Positions 17,552-26,493 of a stretch of DNA of 64,000 bases are shown here, piece by piece. The translations under genes and the position numbers were made by a program. Where the stretch lies: the NCBI RefSeq assembly GCF_048820975.1, contig NZ_JBMEUF010000002.1:558001-622000 (forward strand), given 5' to 3'. The notes beneath the pieces were generated by a model. The model was not told the origin of the DNA, searched no databases, and saw only the letters and a list, made by a program, of their open reading frames with translations. Numbering within the stretch: the first letter of the stretch is position 1; each line of letters starts with the position of its first letter. The DNA comes from Glaciecola sp048820975 (lineage in GTDB: Bacteria > Pseudomonadota > Gammaproteobacteria > Enterobacterales > Alteromonadaceae).

Positions 17552-18586
17552 CTACGGTCTTATTGTTGGTAACAGATGAAAGCCCGTTTCGCCAAGTGAA
17601 ACGGGCGATATATCACCGCTATCAATGTCTAAAATCATCGATGAAAAATGCTTTCCTACTGGTGTGGTGTATGCAATGTACTTACCTGAAGGAGACCAAT
17701 TGGGGTGCATAACCTCAAGCTTTTCCGGAGTAAGCTGCTGAATACTTTTTTCATCCGTATTAAACATAAAAAGTTGCCGCGTTCCGCCATCAAGGCGCGA
17801 GCTTAAAAATGCTATTTTATTAGGTGGAAAAAAGCGCGCTTCAACATCAAGATATGGTCCCTCTATCAGCACCTCGGTTTCTAAGGTGTCTAAATCAACT
17901 TTATGAATATTAATTTTTCGGTCAACCCTAGCAGTTACGTATAGAGTTTTGTTATTTGCTCCCCAATCAAAATCTAGCACCCTAAACTTTTTCGGGAACA
18001 TCATATTTTTTACCGATGCGCTAGTTACTACCGATAAACTATCGTTTTCTATTACGGCAAGCACGCTGCCGTCCCGAGAGTATTTAGGTGAGACTAGCGT
18101 CCCTTCTGTGCTGTGAAGCACTAAGTCTTTATTGCCATCTAAATCTACCGTATACAAACTTTCCCCATTCGCTTTATTTGATACAAATACAATTTTGTTG
18201 CTCAAGGGTGACCAACTCAACCAAGCCGGAGCTAAAGATTCGTCAACCAGTGTGCTTGTTTTCTGGCTGGTGGTGTCATAAACATTTAAAAATGTGCTAG
18301 TAAGCGTGCGTCCAATAAATGCAAGCTGCTTTCCACTTGGTGACCACACAGGGTTTAAATCATCTAAGGTATTGTTAGTTATTTGCGTTAATTTATTGGT
18401 ATCGAGATTTTTTAAGTACAATTCCAAATTACCGCTTTGACTTGAAAGATATGCTACTTCTATTTCCTTGGTTGCTTTGCTACTCGTTTCTAAGTTCACA
18501 GAATTATGCGTGCCTGTACAAGAGAATAGGCCGAAGAACAGTATGCTCAAGCTGATTTTTTGCGTCTTAGGTATTATCGTTTTCAT
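17552..18586 (-). CDS. TolB-like beta-propeller lipoprotein
   Basis: A 344-residue lipoprotein with a signal peptide ending in LFSC. The rest is a chain of PD40/WD40-like repeats of the TolB and DPP-IV propeller type, for example DDLNPVWSPSGKQLAFIG, WLSWSPLSNKIVFVSN, SPKYSRDGSVLAVIE and MHPNWSPSGKYIAYTT. It probably sits in the periplasm, anchored to a membrane, and binds a protein or ligand; no catalytic serine motif of prolyl oligopeptidases is present. The ATG at 18586 has GAAGGATTC directly upstream; a longer frame to 18634 is rejected because the lipobox would then lie too far in. It is divergent from a TonB-dependent receptor, so the two may share a promoter and a task. Confidence 0.82.
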   Translation of the reverse strand: MKTIIPKTQKISLSILFFGLFSCTGTHNSVNLETSSKATKEIEVAYLSSQSGNLELYLKNLDTNKLTQITNNTLDDLNPVWSPSGKQLAFIGRTLTSTFLNVYDTTSQKTSTLVDESLAPAWLSWSPLSNKIVFVSNKANGESLYTVDLDGNKDLVLHSTEGTLVSPKYSRDGSVLAVIENDSLSVVTSASVKNMMFPKKFRVLDFDWGANNKTLYVTARVDRKINIHKVDLDTLETEVLIEGPYLDVEARFFPPNKIAFLSSRLDGGTRQLFMFNTDEKSIQQLTPEKLEVMHPNWSPSGKYIAYTTPVGKHFSSMILDIDSGDISPVSLGETGFHLLPTIRP

Positions 18587-18711
18587 GAATCCTTCACACT
18601 TTGTTAATTTAAAGTTATTGCGTTCCCGTTCCATTTGTTGTACAAAAAATAAACAATAATGTAAAGCAACATTTGACTATTATTTTTCAAGGCATCAAGG
18701 ATGAACATCGT

Positions 18712-20793
18712 ATGATTTTAAAGTTATCAACTCTTTTATCTTGCATATGTGCAGTAGCAATTGTCCCATCTAGTGTTAGCGCGAACAGCACAAAGGCTGA
18801 CGTCGATTTTGGTATTGAGGTAATTGAAGTTACCTCTGGGAAGGCAGAAACCTTTCTAAAAACGCTCCCCAATACAGCTTACTTGTTAAGCAACGAACAT
18901 ATTCTTGAATCAAATTACCGCAACATTATTGATGTGTTTAAGGACGTTCCTGGCGTGCTTGTTCAGAAAACCGCACATGGTCAGGGTTCGCCTTATATTC
19001 GTGGATTTACAGGTTATCGAAATCTTTTACTAATTGATGGCATTCGTCTGAATAATGCGATATTTCGTTCAGGTCCTAATCAGTATTGGAGTACCGTTGA
19101 CTCTTTAAGTGTGGGTAGCCTGGAAGTGTTAAAAGGCCCATCTGGGGTAATATATGGTTCTGATGGTATTGGCGGTACGGTAAATGTAAATACCTTAACA
19201 CCTCAGTTTGATAAAAACGGGGCGGCCTTGTATTCACGCTTATCAAGCGCTGAACAATCAAATATTTTTGCCGCTCGTTATAACGGCGTAGTATCAAGTG
19301 ACTCAGCCTTTTTAGCCGGCATTAGTAGAAAAGATTTCGGTGATTTAAAGACTGCTCAAGGCACGCTGAACAATAGCGCTTATGAAGAATATACTTACGA
19401 TCTTAAATGGCAAACGCGTTTTCAAGATCACTTATTTACATTTGCACACTATGGCGTGAACCAGAATGACGTTCCGCGTACTCACAAAACTCTTGACGGC
19501 CAATCTTTCGCCGGAACTACCGTCGGCAACGAACTAGTGCGTGACCATGATCAAAACAGAGACTTAAGTTATGTTAAGTATCAACACACCAATGCAGATC
19601 TTAAAGCCTACGATACAATGTCATTGGCCTTATCACACCATCTCCAAACCGAGTCTAGGTTCCGCTTACGAAGTAGAGATAGAATTGACACGCAAAACAC
19701 GGATGTCAGATCATGGGGCTTAGACCTATTCTTCGTAAAGACATTCGATAACGACACTGAACTGTTATATGGGCTAGACCGCTACCAAGATAATATCGAC
19801 AGTAAGGCTTCAAATAATACCATTCAAGGCCCCGTTGCAGACGATGCTAAATACACCACTACAGGTCTTTTTTCAAAGTTGCAGCTTCCCTTAACAACTA
19901 AGTTAAATCTTAGCTTGGGTACGCGATACACCCAGGTTGCCGCAGAATCTGATAAGGTTCAAGACCCAGTTTCCGGATTGCGAACGTCACTTGATCAATC
20001 ATGGAACAAATGGGTTTTTAACGCTGAGTTTGCTTATAGCATTTCAACAAATTTGTTTTCATTTGCGAGTGTATCTCAAGGCTTTAGAGCGCCAAACTTT
20101 TCTGATCTTACTCGTTTAGATTCGGCTCGTTCAAATGAATTTGAAGTGCCGTCTCCCAATTTATCTCCGGAAGATTACGTGAATTATGAAATTGGATTGC
20201 GCGGCGGTGAACAAGGCCTCAGCTACTCTGTATCGGCATTTTATACTGACATTGAAGATCAAATTGTTTTGTTTCCAACAGGTATGGTGAATGAAGACGG
20301 CGAATTTGAAATGAGCAAAGCAAACGCTAGTAACGGTTACGTTTACGGTATAGAGAGCGCTGTGAAATATCACTTTACTGATACCTTAAGTGCTCATTTT
20401 AATACGGCGCTTATTTATGGTAAATCAGACCAATACCCAAGCTCTTTAGCTGAGCCTATTGAGGAATATATTAGTCGCTTAGCTCCTCACTCAATTCAAG
20501 CAAAACTCAATTATTCGCCTAGCGATAAATGGTTTGTAGAAGCCGAGCTAACGGCTGTAGATAAAGCCGACCGGCTATCTAGTAGAGACCAAGGCGATAC
20601 TGATCGTATCCCACCAGGAGGCACGCCAGGATATGCAGTTATAAATATTCGGGCCGGCTACACCGTGAATGACACCCTACAACTCATGGCAAGCCTAGAA
20701 AATATTACGGACAAAAATTACCGTATTCACGGTTCAGGGCAAAATGAAGCGGGTCGAAATCTGATTGTTGCGCTTAATTGGCGCCCTGAATAA
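18712..20793 (+). CDS. TonB-dependent outer-membrane receptor (hemoglobin/hemin receptor-like)
   Basis: A 693-residue outer-membrane barrel. Signal peptide residues 1 to about 24, plug domain with IIDVFKDVPGVLVQKT, GQGSPYIRGFTGYRNLLLID and the IEVLKGP-like SLEVLKGPSGVIYGSDGIGG, then a 22-strand-type barrel ending in VALNWRPE. The plug wording (GIRLNNAIFRSGPNQYW) is close to the hemoglobin/transferrin receptor group, which take up heme or iron complexes. Iron-related neighbours are absent, so the substrate stays open; in marine relatives such receptors also carry other ligands. The ATG at 18712 is used rather than TTG at 18673, as it leaves a proper signal peptide. Divergent from the TolB-like lipoprotein. 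Confidence 0.9.
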   Translation: MILKLSTLLSCICAVAIVPSSVSANSTKADVDFGIEVIEVTSGKAETFLKTLPNTAYLLSNEHILESNYRNIIDVFKDVPGVLVQKTAHGQGSPYIRGFTGYRNLLLIDGIRLNNAIFRSGPNQYWSTVDSLSVGSLEVLKGPSGVIYGSDGIGGTVNVNTLTPQFDKNGAALYSRLSSAEQSNIFAARYNGVVSSDSAFLAGISRKDFGDLKTAQGTLNNSAYEEYTYDLKWQTRFQDHLFTFAHYGVNQNDVPRTHKTLDGQSFAGTTVGNELVRDHDQNRDLSYVKYQHTNADLKAYDTMSLALSHHLQTESRFRLRSRDRIDTQNTDVRSWGLDLFFVKTFDNDTELLYGLDRYQDNIDSKASNNTIQGPVADDAKYTTTGLFSKLQLPLTTKLNLSLGTRYTQVAAESDKVQDPVSGLRTSLDQSWNKWVFNAEFAYSISTNLFSFASVSQGFRAPNFSDLTRLDSARSNEFEVPSPNLSPEDYVNYEIGLRGGEQGLSYSVSAFYTDIEDQIVLFPTGMVNEDGEFEMSKANASNGYVYGIESAVKYHFTDTLSAHFNTALIYGKSDQYPSSLAEPIEEYISRLAPHSIQAKLNYSPSDKWFVEAELTAVDKADRLSSRDQGDTDRIPPGGTPGYAVINIRAGYTVNDTLQLMASLENITDKNYRIHGSGQNEAGRNLIVALNWRPE

Positions 20794-20815
20794 TATTTGC
20801 GCCTAAATGAGTTTG

Positions 20816-22465
20816 TCAGTCTTGTTTGCTTTGAGCAAAGCCACGCATTGCCTCGGCAACTGCCGGAACTGCCTCTGCATTTTCAAAGTACTGCGGCGTG
20901 AGCATTTTTTGAGATTGCTGTTCATACCCGTAAGCATACGCTAGTACATTTGCATCAGCATTTTTAGCGCCAATAAACGACAGCCCTACTGACAAACCAT
21001 GGATACCGCCCATAGGAACCGTGGCGTGAGGATAACCTGCGCGGGCGGCATGGCCACCGTAACCCGGCCAAGCATTTGGCCATACATCACCGTTGATAGG
21101 GTCAACACGCGGCACTATAGGGCCTGAAGGCGCTATTAACACTTGAACCTTGTGCTGGCTAAGCAAAAAATCGATACCGTCTTCACGCGTTGCTTTTTGT
21201 ACGGCTTGAACTGCTTTTTGATACTCTTCGCTTTCAACCGAATCCATTGCTTGCGAGGCTTCAAAAATGCTTTGGTCAAACAAAGCCAACTCAGTATCTT
21301 TATTGGCTTCATTAAAAGCAATCAGCTGTTCTAAATTCCGCGTTTTCACCTGCTCTTCAGAGGTAGACGCCAAATAATGATTAAGGGTGTCTTTAAACTC
21401 GTACTTTAAAATATCATAACTCATTTTGTTGAAGTCGCTTGGCGTAGCCGGACGCTCTTCAATATTAACCAATACCGCGCCTGCGGCTTCTAAGTCTTTT
21501 AACGCGGCATCAAAATGCGCCAAAATAGGCTTTGAATTACCTTTGGCAAAATTTAGCACTCCCACTCGAACGCCTTTTAAAGCGTTTTTAGTTAAGCCTT
21601 GTGTGTAATCAACATTGGGGGTAGTGGTTGCCATTGCATTCATCATTACGGCTGCGCCCATTACGCTTTTAGTCATAGGGCCTGCAGTATCTTGCGAGTT
21701 CGATATAGGAATAATATAGTCTTGCGGCACTACGCCTACGGTGGGTTTAAAGCCTACGATACCATTGGCGTTTGATGGGCAAATTACCGAGCCGTTAGTT
21801 TCGGTGCCTACACTTGCTGCCGCTAAAGAGGCTGCGGTAGCCGCGCCAGAACCTGAACTTGAGCCACATGGGTTTCGGTCAAGCATATGCGGGTTTCTCA
21901 CTTGCCCACCTAAAGCACTCCATCCACTCATTGAACCCTCAGAACGGAAATTGGCCCACTGACTCAAATTGGTTTTACCTAATATTATTGCGCCTTGTTC
22001 ACGTAAACCCGCCACAAGAGGGCTGTCACGGCCAGTGATGTTGTCTTTAAGCGCTAGCGCACCTGCGGTTGTAGCCACGTCATCTTTAGATTCAATGTTA
22101 TCTTTCAGTAATATTGGCACGCCGTGCAATGGACCTAAAATATTACCATTTGCGCGTTGTGCATCTAAAGCTGCAGCTTGCGCCAAAGCATTGGGATTTA
22201 AAGCCAGCACCGACTGCAACTTAGGGCCATTGCGGTCAATATTTTCAATACGCTCAATATATGCTGAAACAAGCGCTTGTGAACTAATATCCCCTTGCTC
22301 AAGGGCTGTCATAATTTCAGGTAAAGTTGCCGCTAATATTCCTTGGGCCTGGTATTGCTTTGCATTTACCATAGGGGTTTCAGGCTCTACTTGCTTGGCT
22401 GTAGGGGCGCAAGCTGCGCTAAGGGCGGTAGTGATAAAAAGTGCTGACAAAAGTAATGGCTTCAT
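20816..22465 (-). CDS. Amidase-signature family hydrolase, lipoprotein
   Basis: A 549-residue amidase with a lipoprotein signal peptide (LSAAC, C19). The Ser-cisSer-Lys triad can be placed: K121 in LLKDNIES, the serine cluster GSSSGSGAA at 201-209 and nucleophile S226 in TNGSVICPS. Members of this family hydrolyse carboxamides; the exported forms often act on peptide amides or N-acyl compounds, but the substrate cannot be told. The C-terminal GLPVGLSFIG-like region (GLSVGLSFIGAKNAD) is typical. Ends 22 bases from the convergent TonB receptor stop. Confidence 0.9.
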   Translation of the reverse strand: MKPLLLSALFITTALSAACAPTAKQVEPETPMVNAKQYQAQGILAATLPEIMTALEQGDISSQALVSAYIERIENIDRNGPKLQSVLALNPNALAQAAALDAQRANGNILGPLHGVPILLKDNIESKDDVATTAGALALKDNITGRDSPLVAGLREQGAIILGKTNLSQWANFRSEGSMSGWSALGGQVRNPHMLDRNPCGSSSGSGAATAASLAAASVGTETNGSVICPSNANGIVGFKPTVGVVPQDYIIPISNSQDTAGPMTKSVMGAAVMMNAMATTTPNVDYTQGLTKNALKGVRVGVLNFAKGNSKPILAHFDAALKDLEAAGAVLVNIEERPATPSDFNKMSYDILKYEFKDTLNHYLASTSEEQVKTRNLEQLIAFNEANKDTELALFDQSIFEASQAMDSVESEEYQKAVQAVQKATREDGIDFLLSQHKVQVLIAPSGPIVPRVDPINGDVWPNAWPGYGGHAARAGYPHATVPMGGIHGLSVGLSFIGAKNADANVLAYAYGYEQQSQKMLTPQYFENAEAVPAVAEAMRGFAQSKQD

Positions 22466-22514
22466 AGGCTCGTCTTATTGTTATTGGTTTTAAGTAATTA
22501 GCTCACTGTAATAT

Positions 22515-23993
22515 TTATACCACGCTTAGTTCAAAGCTAAAACATGTTCCTTCACCCAAGCGGCTTTGTACTTTTAATTCTGAGTTTAACAGCGTCATTA
22601 ATTTTTTACATATGGCAAGGCCAAGGCCGGCATGGGAGCATGTGTCTTTTTCACTGTTACTTGCCTGATACCGCGCATCAAATATATACGCTATCTCTTT
22701 ATCACTGATTCCCACCCCTGTATCGCGCACATCTACGCGTATTTTGTTATGCTGTTTTGACAACGCTATTTCAATATCTCCGTGCTCAGGCGTGTGGCGA
22801 ATCGCATTGGCAATTAAGTTCGTTAATACTCGTTCTAGTTTTCCAATATCTGCGAAAATATAGTAATCAAACTTTTCAGGTGTAAGTGATAACGAAACGT
22901 TTTTCTGCTTAGCATCCAATGCAAACTTAGCCACCACATCATGCAGCAACTCACCTATAGGAAAAGACTCTTGGTTTAAGCTCACCTGCTCTCCTTCTAA
23001 GTAAGCCAATTCAAAAATTTGGTCAATCAGGTGTTTTAAGTTTTTAGCATTTTTTAAAGAAACATCAACAAAGTGTTTGCGCTCTTCTTTTGATAAACTA
23101 TCTTCGTTGAGTGCCAAGGTTTCTATGTAACCTTGTAAGCTAGCCAAAGGGGTGCGCAAATCATGTGATAAGTCAGCAAGTAGCACTCGGCGCTGGCTGT
23201 CTATTTCACTTAGTTGGTCAAATTGTTTGTCAATATGGCTTAGCATATCGGTGAAGGCGCAGCCTAGGTGATCTACCTCATTTGCGCTGTTTCTTTTCCA
23301 AACCGCTAAATCACGGGGTAGCTTTTCACGATGAAAATCAGCCTCACGTACTTTTTGCATATCGTTGCTAAGGCGTTTTAAAGGCGCAGTAAAATATTTA
23401 AATAACACTAATAAAGCGACTAATAGCAGCAACAAACCCACCCCCATAAATACGGCTACTTCGCGCATGCTTTGGTTGTTTTTAAGGCTCGTTAAAATAG
23501 AATCATATTGTTCAGCGCCAATTATTACGTACAAATATCCTTGTAAGCGGTCATTGTTATATACTGGTGCGGCCGAGAATATTTTGTGCACCCCTTCTTT
23601 TTTAGGGTCATCTCCTACTATTGGAAAACCACCTTTTTTGTTTATTAACTGCTTAATAGGCGCAACATCAATAGTAGTGGCTTTCACTTTTCCCGGCTTG
23701 GCAGAATAAGTAAGAATTTCGCCCTTCGGACTTACATAATAAAACTCAAAATTAGGGCCTAAGATCATTAAGGTATGAAACAAATTACCTAGGGCTTCGT
23801 AGTCGTAAACGCCTTCTTTCAGCAAAGGGTTATCACTTACAAGATGTTCAGCCAAGCCTAAATGAAGCTTCTGTTCAGCTTCTTGCTGGGTAAGCTTTTG
23901 CAATAAATTGGTGGAATAAACACATGCAATCATCACCAGCATGAACACGGCTACCAAGGCAATAGCCAAGCGTTGGTAAAAACAAATTTTCAT
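22515..23993 (-). CDS. Sensor histidine kinase
   Basis: A 492-residue membrane kinase. Helix at residues 9-30, periplasmic sensor of about 145 residues (single Cache/PAS-like, with FEFYYVSPKGEILTYS), second helix at about 179-200, HAMP linker, HisKA with the phospho-acceptor H277 in DLSHDLRTPLASL, and HATPase_c with NAIRHTPEHG, DTGVGISDKE and GLGLAICKKL. It is encoded 4 bases after the response-regulator gene stop and forms a two-component system with it. The promoter upstream is shared with, or follows, the spondin genes; a terminator separates those. Sensed signal unknown. Confidence 0.94.
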   Translation of the reverse strand: MKICFYQRLAIALVAVFMLVMIACVYSTNLLQKLTQQEAEQKLHLGLAEHLVSDNPLLKEGVYDYEALGNLFHTLMILGPNFEFYYVSPKGEILTYSAKPGKVKATTIDVAPIKQLINKKGGFPIVGDDPKKEGVHKIFSAAPVYNNDRLQGYLYVIIGAEQYDSILTSLKNNQSMREVAVFMGVGLLLLLVALLVLFKYFTAPLKRLSNDMQKVREADFHREKLPRDLAVWKRNSANEVDHLGCAFTDMLSHIDKQFDQLSEIDSQRRVLLADLSHDLRTPLASLQGYIETLALNEDSLSKEERKHFVDVSLKNAKNLKHLIDQIFELAYLEGEQVSLNQESFPIGELLHDVVAKFALDAKQKNVSLSLTPEKFDYYIFADIGKLERVLTNLIANAIRHTPEHGDIEIALSKQHNKIRVDVRDTGVGISDKEIAYIFDARYQASNSEKDTCSHAGLGLAICKKLMTLLNSELKVQSRLGEGTCFSFELSVV

Positions 23994-23997
23994 GAAT

Positions 23998-24711
23998 TTA
24001 TGCCCCTTGTGGATTAAACTTATAGCCCACGCCCCAAACGGTTTGTACCATTTTGGGCTCGGTTGCGTCGCTTTCTAATTTAGCGCGAAGCCTATTTATG
24101 TGTGAATTAACCGTATGTTCGTATCCGCTGTGATGATACCCCCACACGGATTCTAGTAACTGGCTTCGGCTAAACACTTGCCCAGGATGGCTCGCCAAAT
24201 GGTGCAACAATTCAAACTCCGTTGCCGTAAGCACTAATTCATGCCCTGACAAAAACACCTGATGATTTCGCGAATCTATATTTAAATTACCTACTTGTAG
24301 CGTTTCGCTAGTATCTTGCATCGGCAACTTAGCTTGCTCTAAGGCATGATACTTACGAAGCTGTGAGCGCACCCTAGCTTGTAGTTCACGCACACTGAAA
24401 GGCTTAGTCATGTAGTCATCAGCGCCTAATTCTAATCCTAGTACTCTGTCGGTTTCCGAGGTTTTCGAGGTAAGCATAATAATCACTTGTATTGGCAACT
24501 CATTGCGCACTTGTCGGCAAATATCTAAGCCACTCATTGACGGCAGCATCACATCTAAAATGATGAGAGCGTATTCATTGGTCAAGGCTTGTTTAAGGGC
24601 CAACTTACCGTCAGTTTGGTGATCAATCTCAAGCCCTAATTCACGTAAATTTACGCGCATCAGGTTTGCAATATCTACGTCATCTTCAACAATAAGAATT
24701 TTGTCTGTCAT
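23998..24711 (-). CDS. OmpR/PhoB-family response regulator
   Basis: A 237-residue regulator. Receiver domain with acidic pair D10-D11, phospho-acceptor D53 (LIILDVMLPSMSG) and the conserved Lys in MLTSKTSETD, followed by a winged-helix DNA-binding domain (ELVLTATEFELLHHLASHPG ... YEHTVNSHINRLRAKLE). The ATG at 24711 gives the standard start MTDKILIVEDD; the TTG-initiated extension to 24738 is not needed. First gene of the pair with the kinase. It may control the tandem spondin genes just upstream, which is inference from position only. Confidence 0.94.
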   Translation of the reverse strand: MTDKILIVEDDVDIANLMRVNLRELGLEIDHQTDGKLALKQALTNEYALIILDVMLPSMSGLDICRQVRNELPIQVIIMLTSKTSETDRVLGLELGADDYMTKPFSVRELQARVRSQLRKYHALEQAKLPMQDTSETLQVGNLNIDSRNHQVFLSGHELVLTATEFELLHHLASHPGQVFSRSQLLESVWGYHHSGYEHTVNSHINRLRAKLESDATEPKMVQTVWGVGYKFNPQGA

Positions 24712-24750
24712 GGGGAGTCGCCAGAATGCCAAAAACAAATAGAACGATAC

Positions 24751-24785
24751 AAAAGCGCTAATCTTTCATAAGATTAACGCTTTTT
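24751..24785. terminator. Bidirectional hairpin terminator between the spondin operon and the two-component genes
   Basis: A 15-bp stem with one mismatch (24751-24765 against 24770-24784) and a 4-base loop is flanked by A- and T-runs on both sides. It should stop transcription of the upstream spondin genes on the minus strand, about 30 bases after their stop codon. Confidence 0.75.
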
Positions 24786-24816
24786 GGCAATTTACCCATT
24801 AATGTATACTTTGGTA

Positions 24817-25551
24817 TTACTCGGTACGCATAATATGAATACGAACCACTGGGTTGTCGAACTTCTCTTGGTTGGTTAAAGCTGAGCTTGATAGGCCATC
24901 ATCAACACTTACCACGCCCGGATGCATCGATATAAAACCGGTGTCGTCGCGAGTTGGATTAAAGCCTTCACCGCCTGCCGCAGGGCCTGGCACTGATTCA
25001 GCTGTTTCAGTGTTTGCTTCTGTGCCTGAATCATACGCACCTGCAACTGTAGTGTAACCCTCACCCACATCTAACTGGGATAAATCCCAAGCGCTTATGC
25101 CGGTAAACGCATCATTGGTATTTCCTAGCATAGCTGCAATAGTGAGCTTTGCATCAGTTACATCTTCAATGCTTACGCTAATAGTTTGTTGATCGCCGGG
25201 CAGAATGGGACCACTGCCGCCTGCGCTCACATTCCCCAGCGTTAAAAAACTTGCTGAATCACCTACTTCAGCAATGCGCTCAAGCTCTACCGAGGCAACG
25301 CCCCCTAGCTCCCACAAGTAGCCGTTGGTATGGAGTACTACCGCTGGTGGAGATACTGGTTGGCCGTTAGTTAAGTTGGTTACCGTTACTTGATAACTTA
25401 CGTCAACTGGCGCAGGAATTTCGGCTGGCACTTCCACTTCAACGGGTACTTCTACAATCACTTCACGCACATCATCACTGCCACATGCAGCCAAAAACAG
25501 TGGAAAGCTTAACAAGCACGCGGCTTTGTAATGTTTAGCAATAAATTTCAT
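24817..25551 (-). CDS. Spondin-domain lipoprotein
   Basis: A 244-residue lipoprotein (signal peptide ending LAAC, C23). A repetitive acidic/valine-proline linker (EVIVEVPVEVEVPAEIP) leads into a Spondin_N-type domain: YQVTVTNLTNGQPVSPP, WELGGVASVELERIAE, AMLGNTNDAFTGISAW, YDSGTEANTE and a C-terminal PVVRIHIMRTE strand. The domain is known from secreted adhesion-type proteins; in bacteria its ligand is unknown. It follows its paralogue by 10 bases and is in the same operon. Confidence 0.82.
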   Translation of the reverse strand: MKFIAKHYKAACLLSFPLFLAACGSDDVREVIVEVPVEVEVPAEIPAPVDVSYQVTVTNLTNGQPVSPPAVVLHTNGYLWELGGVASVELERIAEVGDSASFLTLGNVSAGGSGPILPGDQQTISVSIEDVTDAKLTIAAMLGNTNDAFTGISAWDLSQLDVGEGYTTVAGAYDSGTEANTETAESVPGPAAGGEGFNPTRDDTGFISMHPGVVSVDDGLSSSALTNQEKFDNPVVRIHIMRTE

Positions 25552-25561
25552 AACAGACTCC

Positions 25562-26266
25562 TTATCTTACGGTTACTGTTACTTTTGCTACCGGATTTAA
25601 CCAACGATGAACACTGTTGCTTACGTCACTTGCGCCATCTGTTAATGAGTCATCACCAATATTGCCGCGGTGAATATGCACTGTTGGATTTGCATCAGCT
25701 GCTGCAACGCCGCTGCCGCCGGTACCTAATAGTGGGTCAAGTGGCGGTGGTACTGGCATACCTGCCATACCTGGAGCGCCGCTACCGCGAAGTTCATCAT
25801 TAGCTTCTGTACCAGCATCATATGCATTTATGTACACACTATATGTGCCCGCTTCGGTAGGAATTTCCCAGTTATCAAGGCCAATAAAACCATCATTTGA
25901 CGGCAAAATCATAGCAACTACTGACAACTCAGTGTTTCCGTCAGTTGTCATGATGTCAGCTGAAGCGCTCATAGTTGGCGCAAGTAAACCACCGGCTGGA
26001 TTGGTGATCATATCGGCACTAGTGGCAGTGGCTATGCTGGTAATACCGTCAAGGCTTCCGCCTTCGGCCATCATTTGCAATTCGGTGCTGGCGGTTTCGC
26101 CTACTTCAAAAAGGCTCGCATCAGGCGAGTGAACAAGCGCTGCAATAGGTGTGAAATACAAACCATGGCTTAAATTCTGAATTTCTACTGTGATATCTGC
26201 GGCCAAGCTTTGCCCGGTTGTGACTGCAAGCAAAGCTGCTGCTGAAAGTGTTTTGATTCGCTTCAT
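25562..26266 (-). CDS. Secreted spondin-domain protein
   Basis: A 234-residue exported protein with a cleavable signal peptide (LLAVTTGQSLA). The body is a Spondin_N-type domain: ITVEIQNLSHGLYFTPIAAL, FEVGETASTELQMMAEGG, AMILPSNDGFIGLDNWEIP and YDAGTEANDELRG, the same blocks as its neighbour. The ATG at 26266 is preferred over the ATG two codons earlier because AAGGA is correctly spaced only for the second. It is soluble or surface-released, unlike the downstream lipoprotein paralogue. The two probably arose by tandem duplication. Confidence 0.82.
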   Translation of the reverse strand: MKRIKTLSAAALLAVTTGQSLAADITVEIQNLSHGLYFTPIAALVHSPDASLFEVGETASTELQMMAEGGSLDGITSIATATSADMITNPAGGLLAPTMSASADIMTTDGNTELSVVAMILPSNDGFIGLDNWEIPTEAGTYSVYINAYDAGTEANDELRGSGAPGMAGMPVPPPLDPLLGTGGSGVAAADANPTVHIHRGNIGDDSLTDGASDVSNSVHRWLNPVAKVTVTVR

Positions 26267-26493
26267 ATTCATTCCTTAGTATTAATGAGTGTTAAGAGTT
26301 AACGCACCATCAATACTGAATGACAAATCTCACGAAAGTATCCCAAAATTACGACAAATTTATGCTGATTGTAAAAATGGTTTTACTTATTATTTTGCCC
26401 ACCTTTGGCATAACTTTTGAAATAGCTTCCTATTAAAGTTGAACATTTGCTCGACTCTATATCCTTAACAACCCAATAAAAGGAAGCTACAGC

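Noticed and set aside
21969..22493. Plus-strand ORF of 174 codons opposite the amidase gene
   Set aside because: It is antisense to the conserved amidase core and has no support of its own.
26400..26493. OxyR operator upstream of catalase
   Set aside because: Scattered ATAG and CTAT tetramers are present but not at the spacing of the four-part OxyR site.
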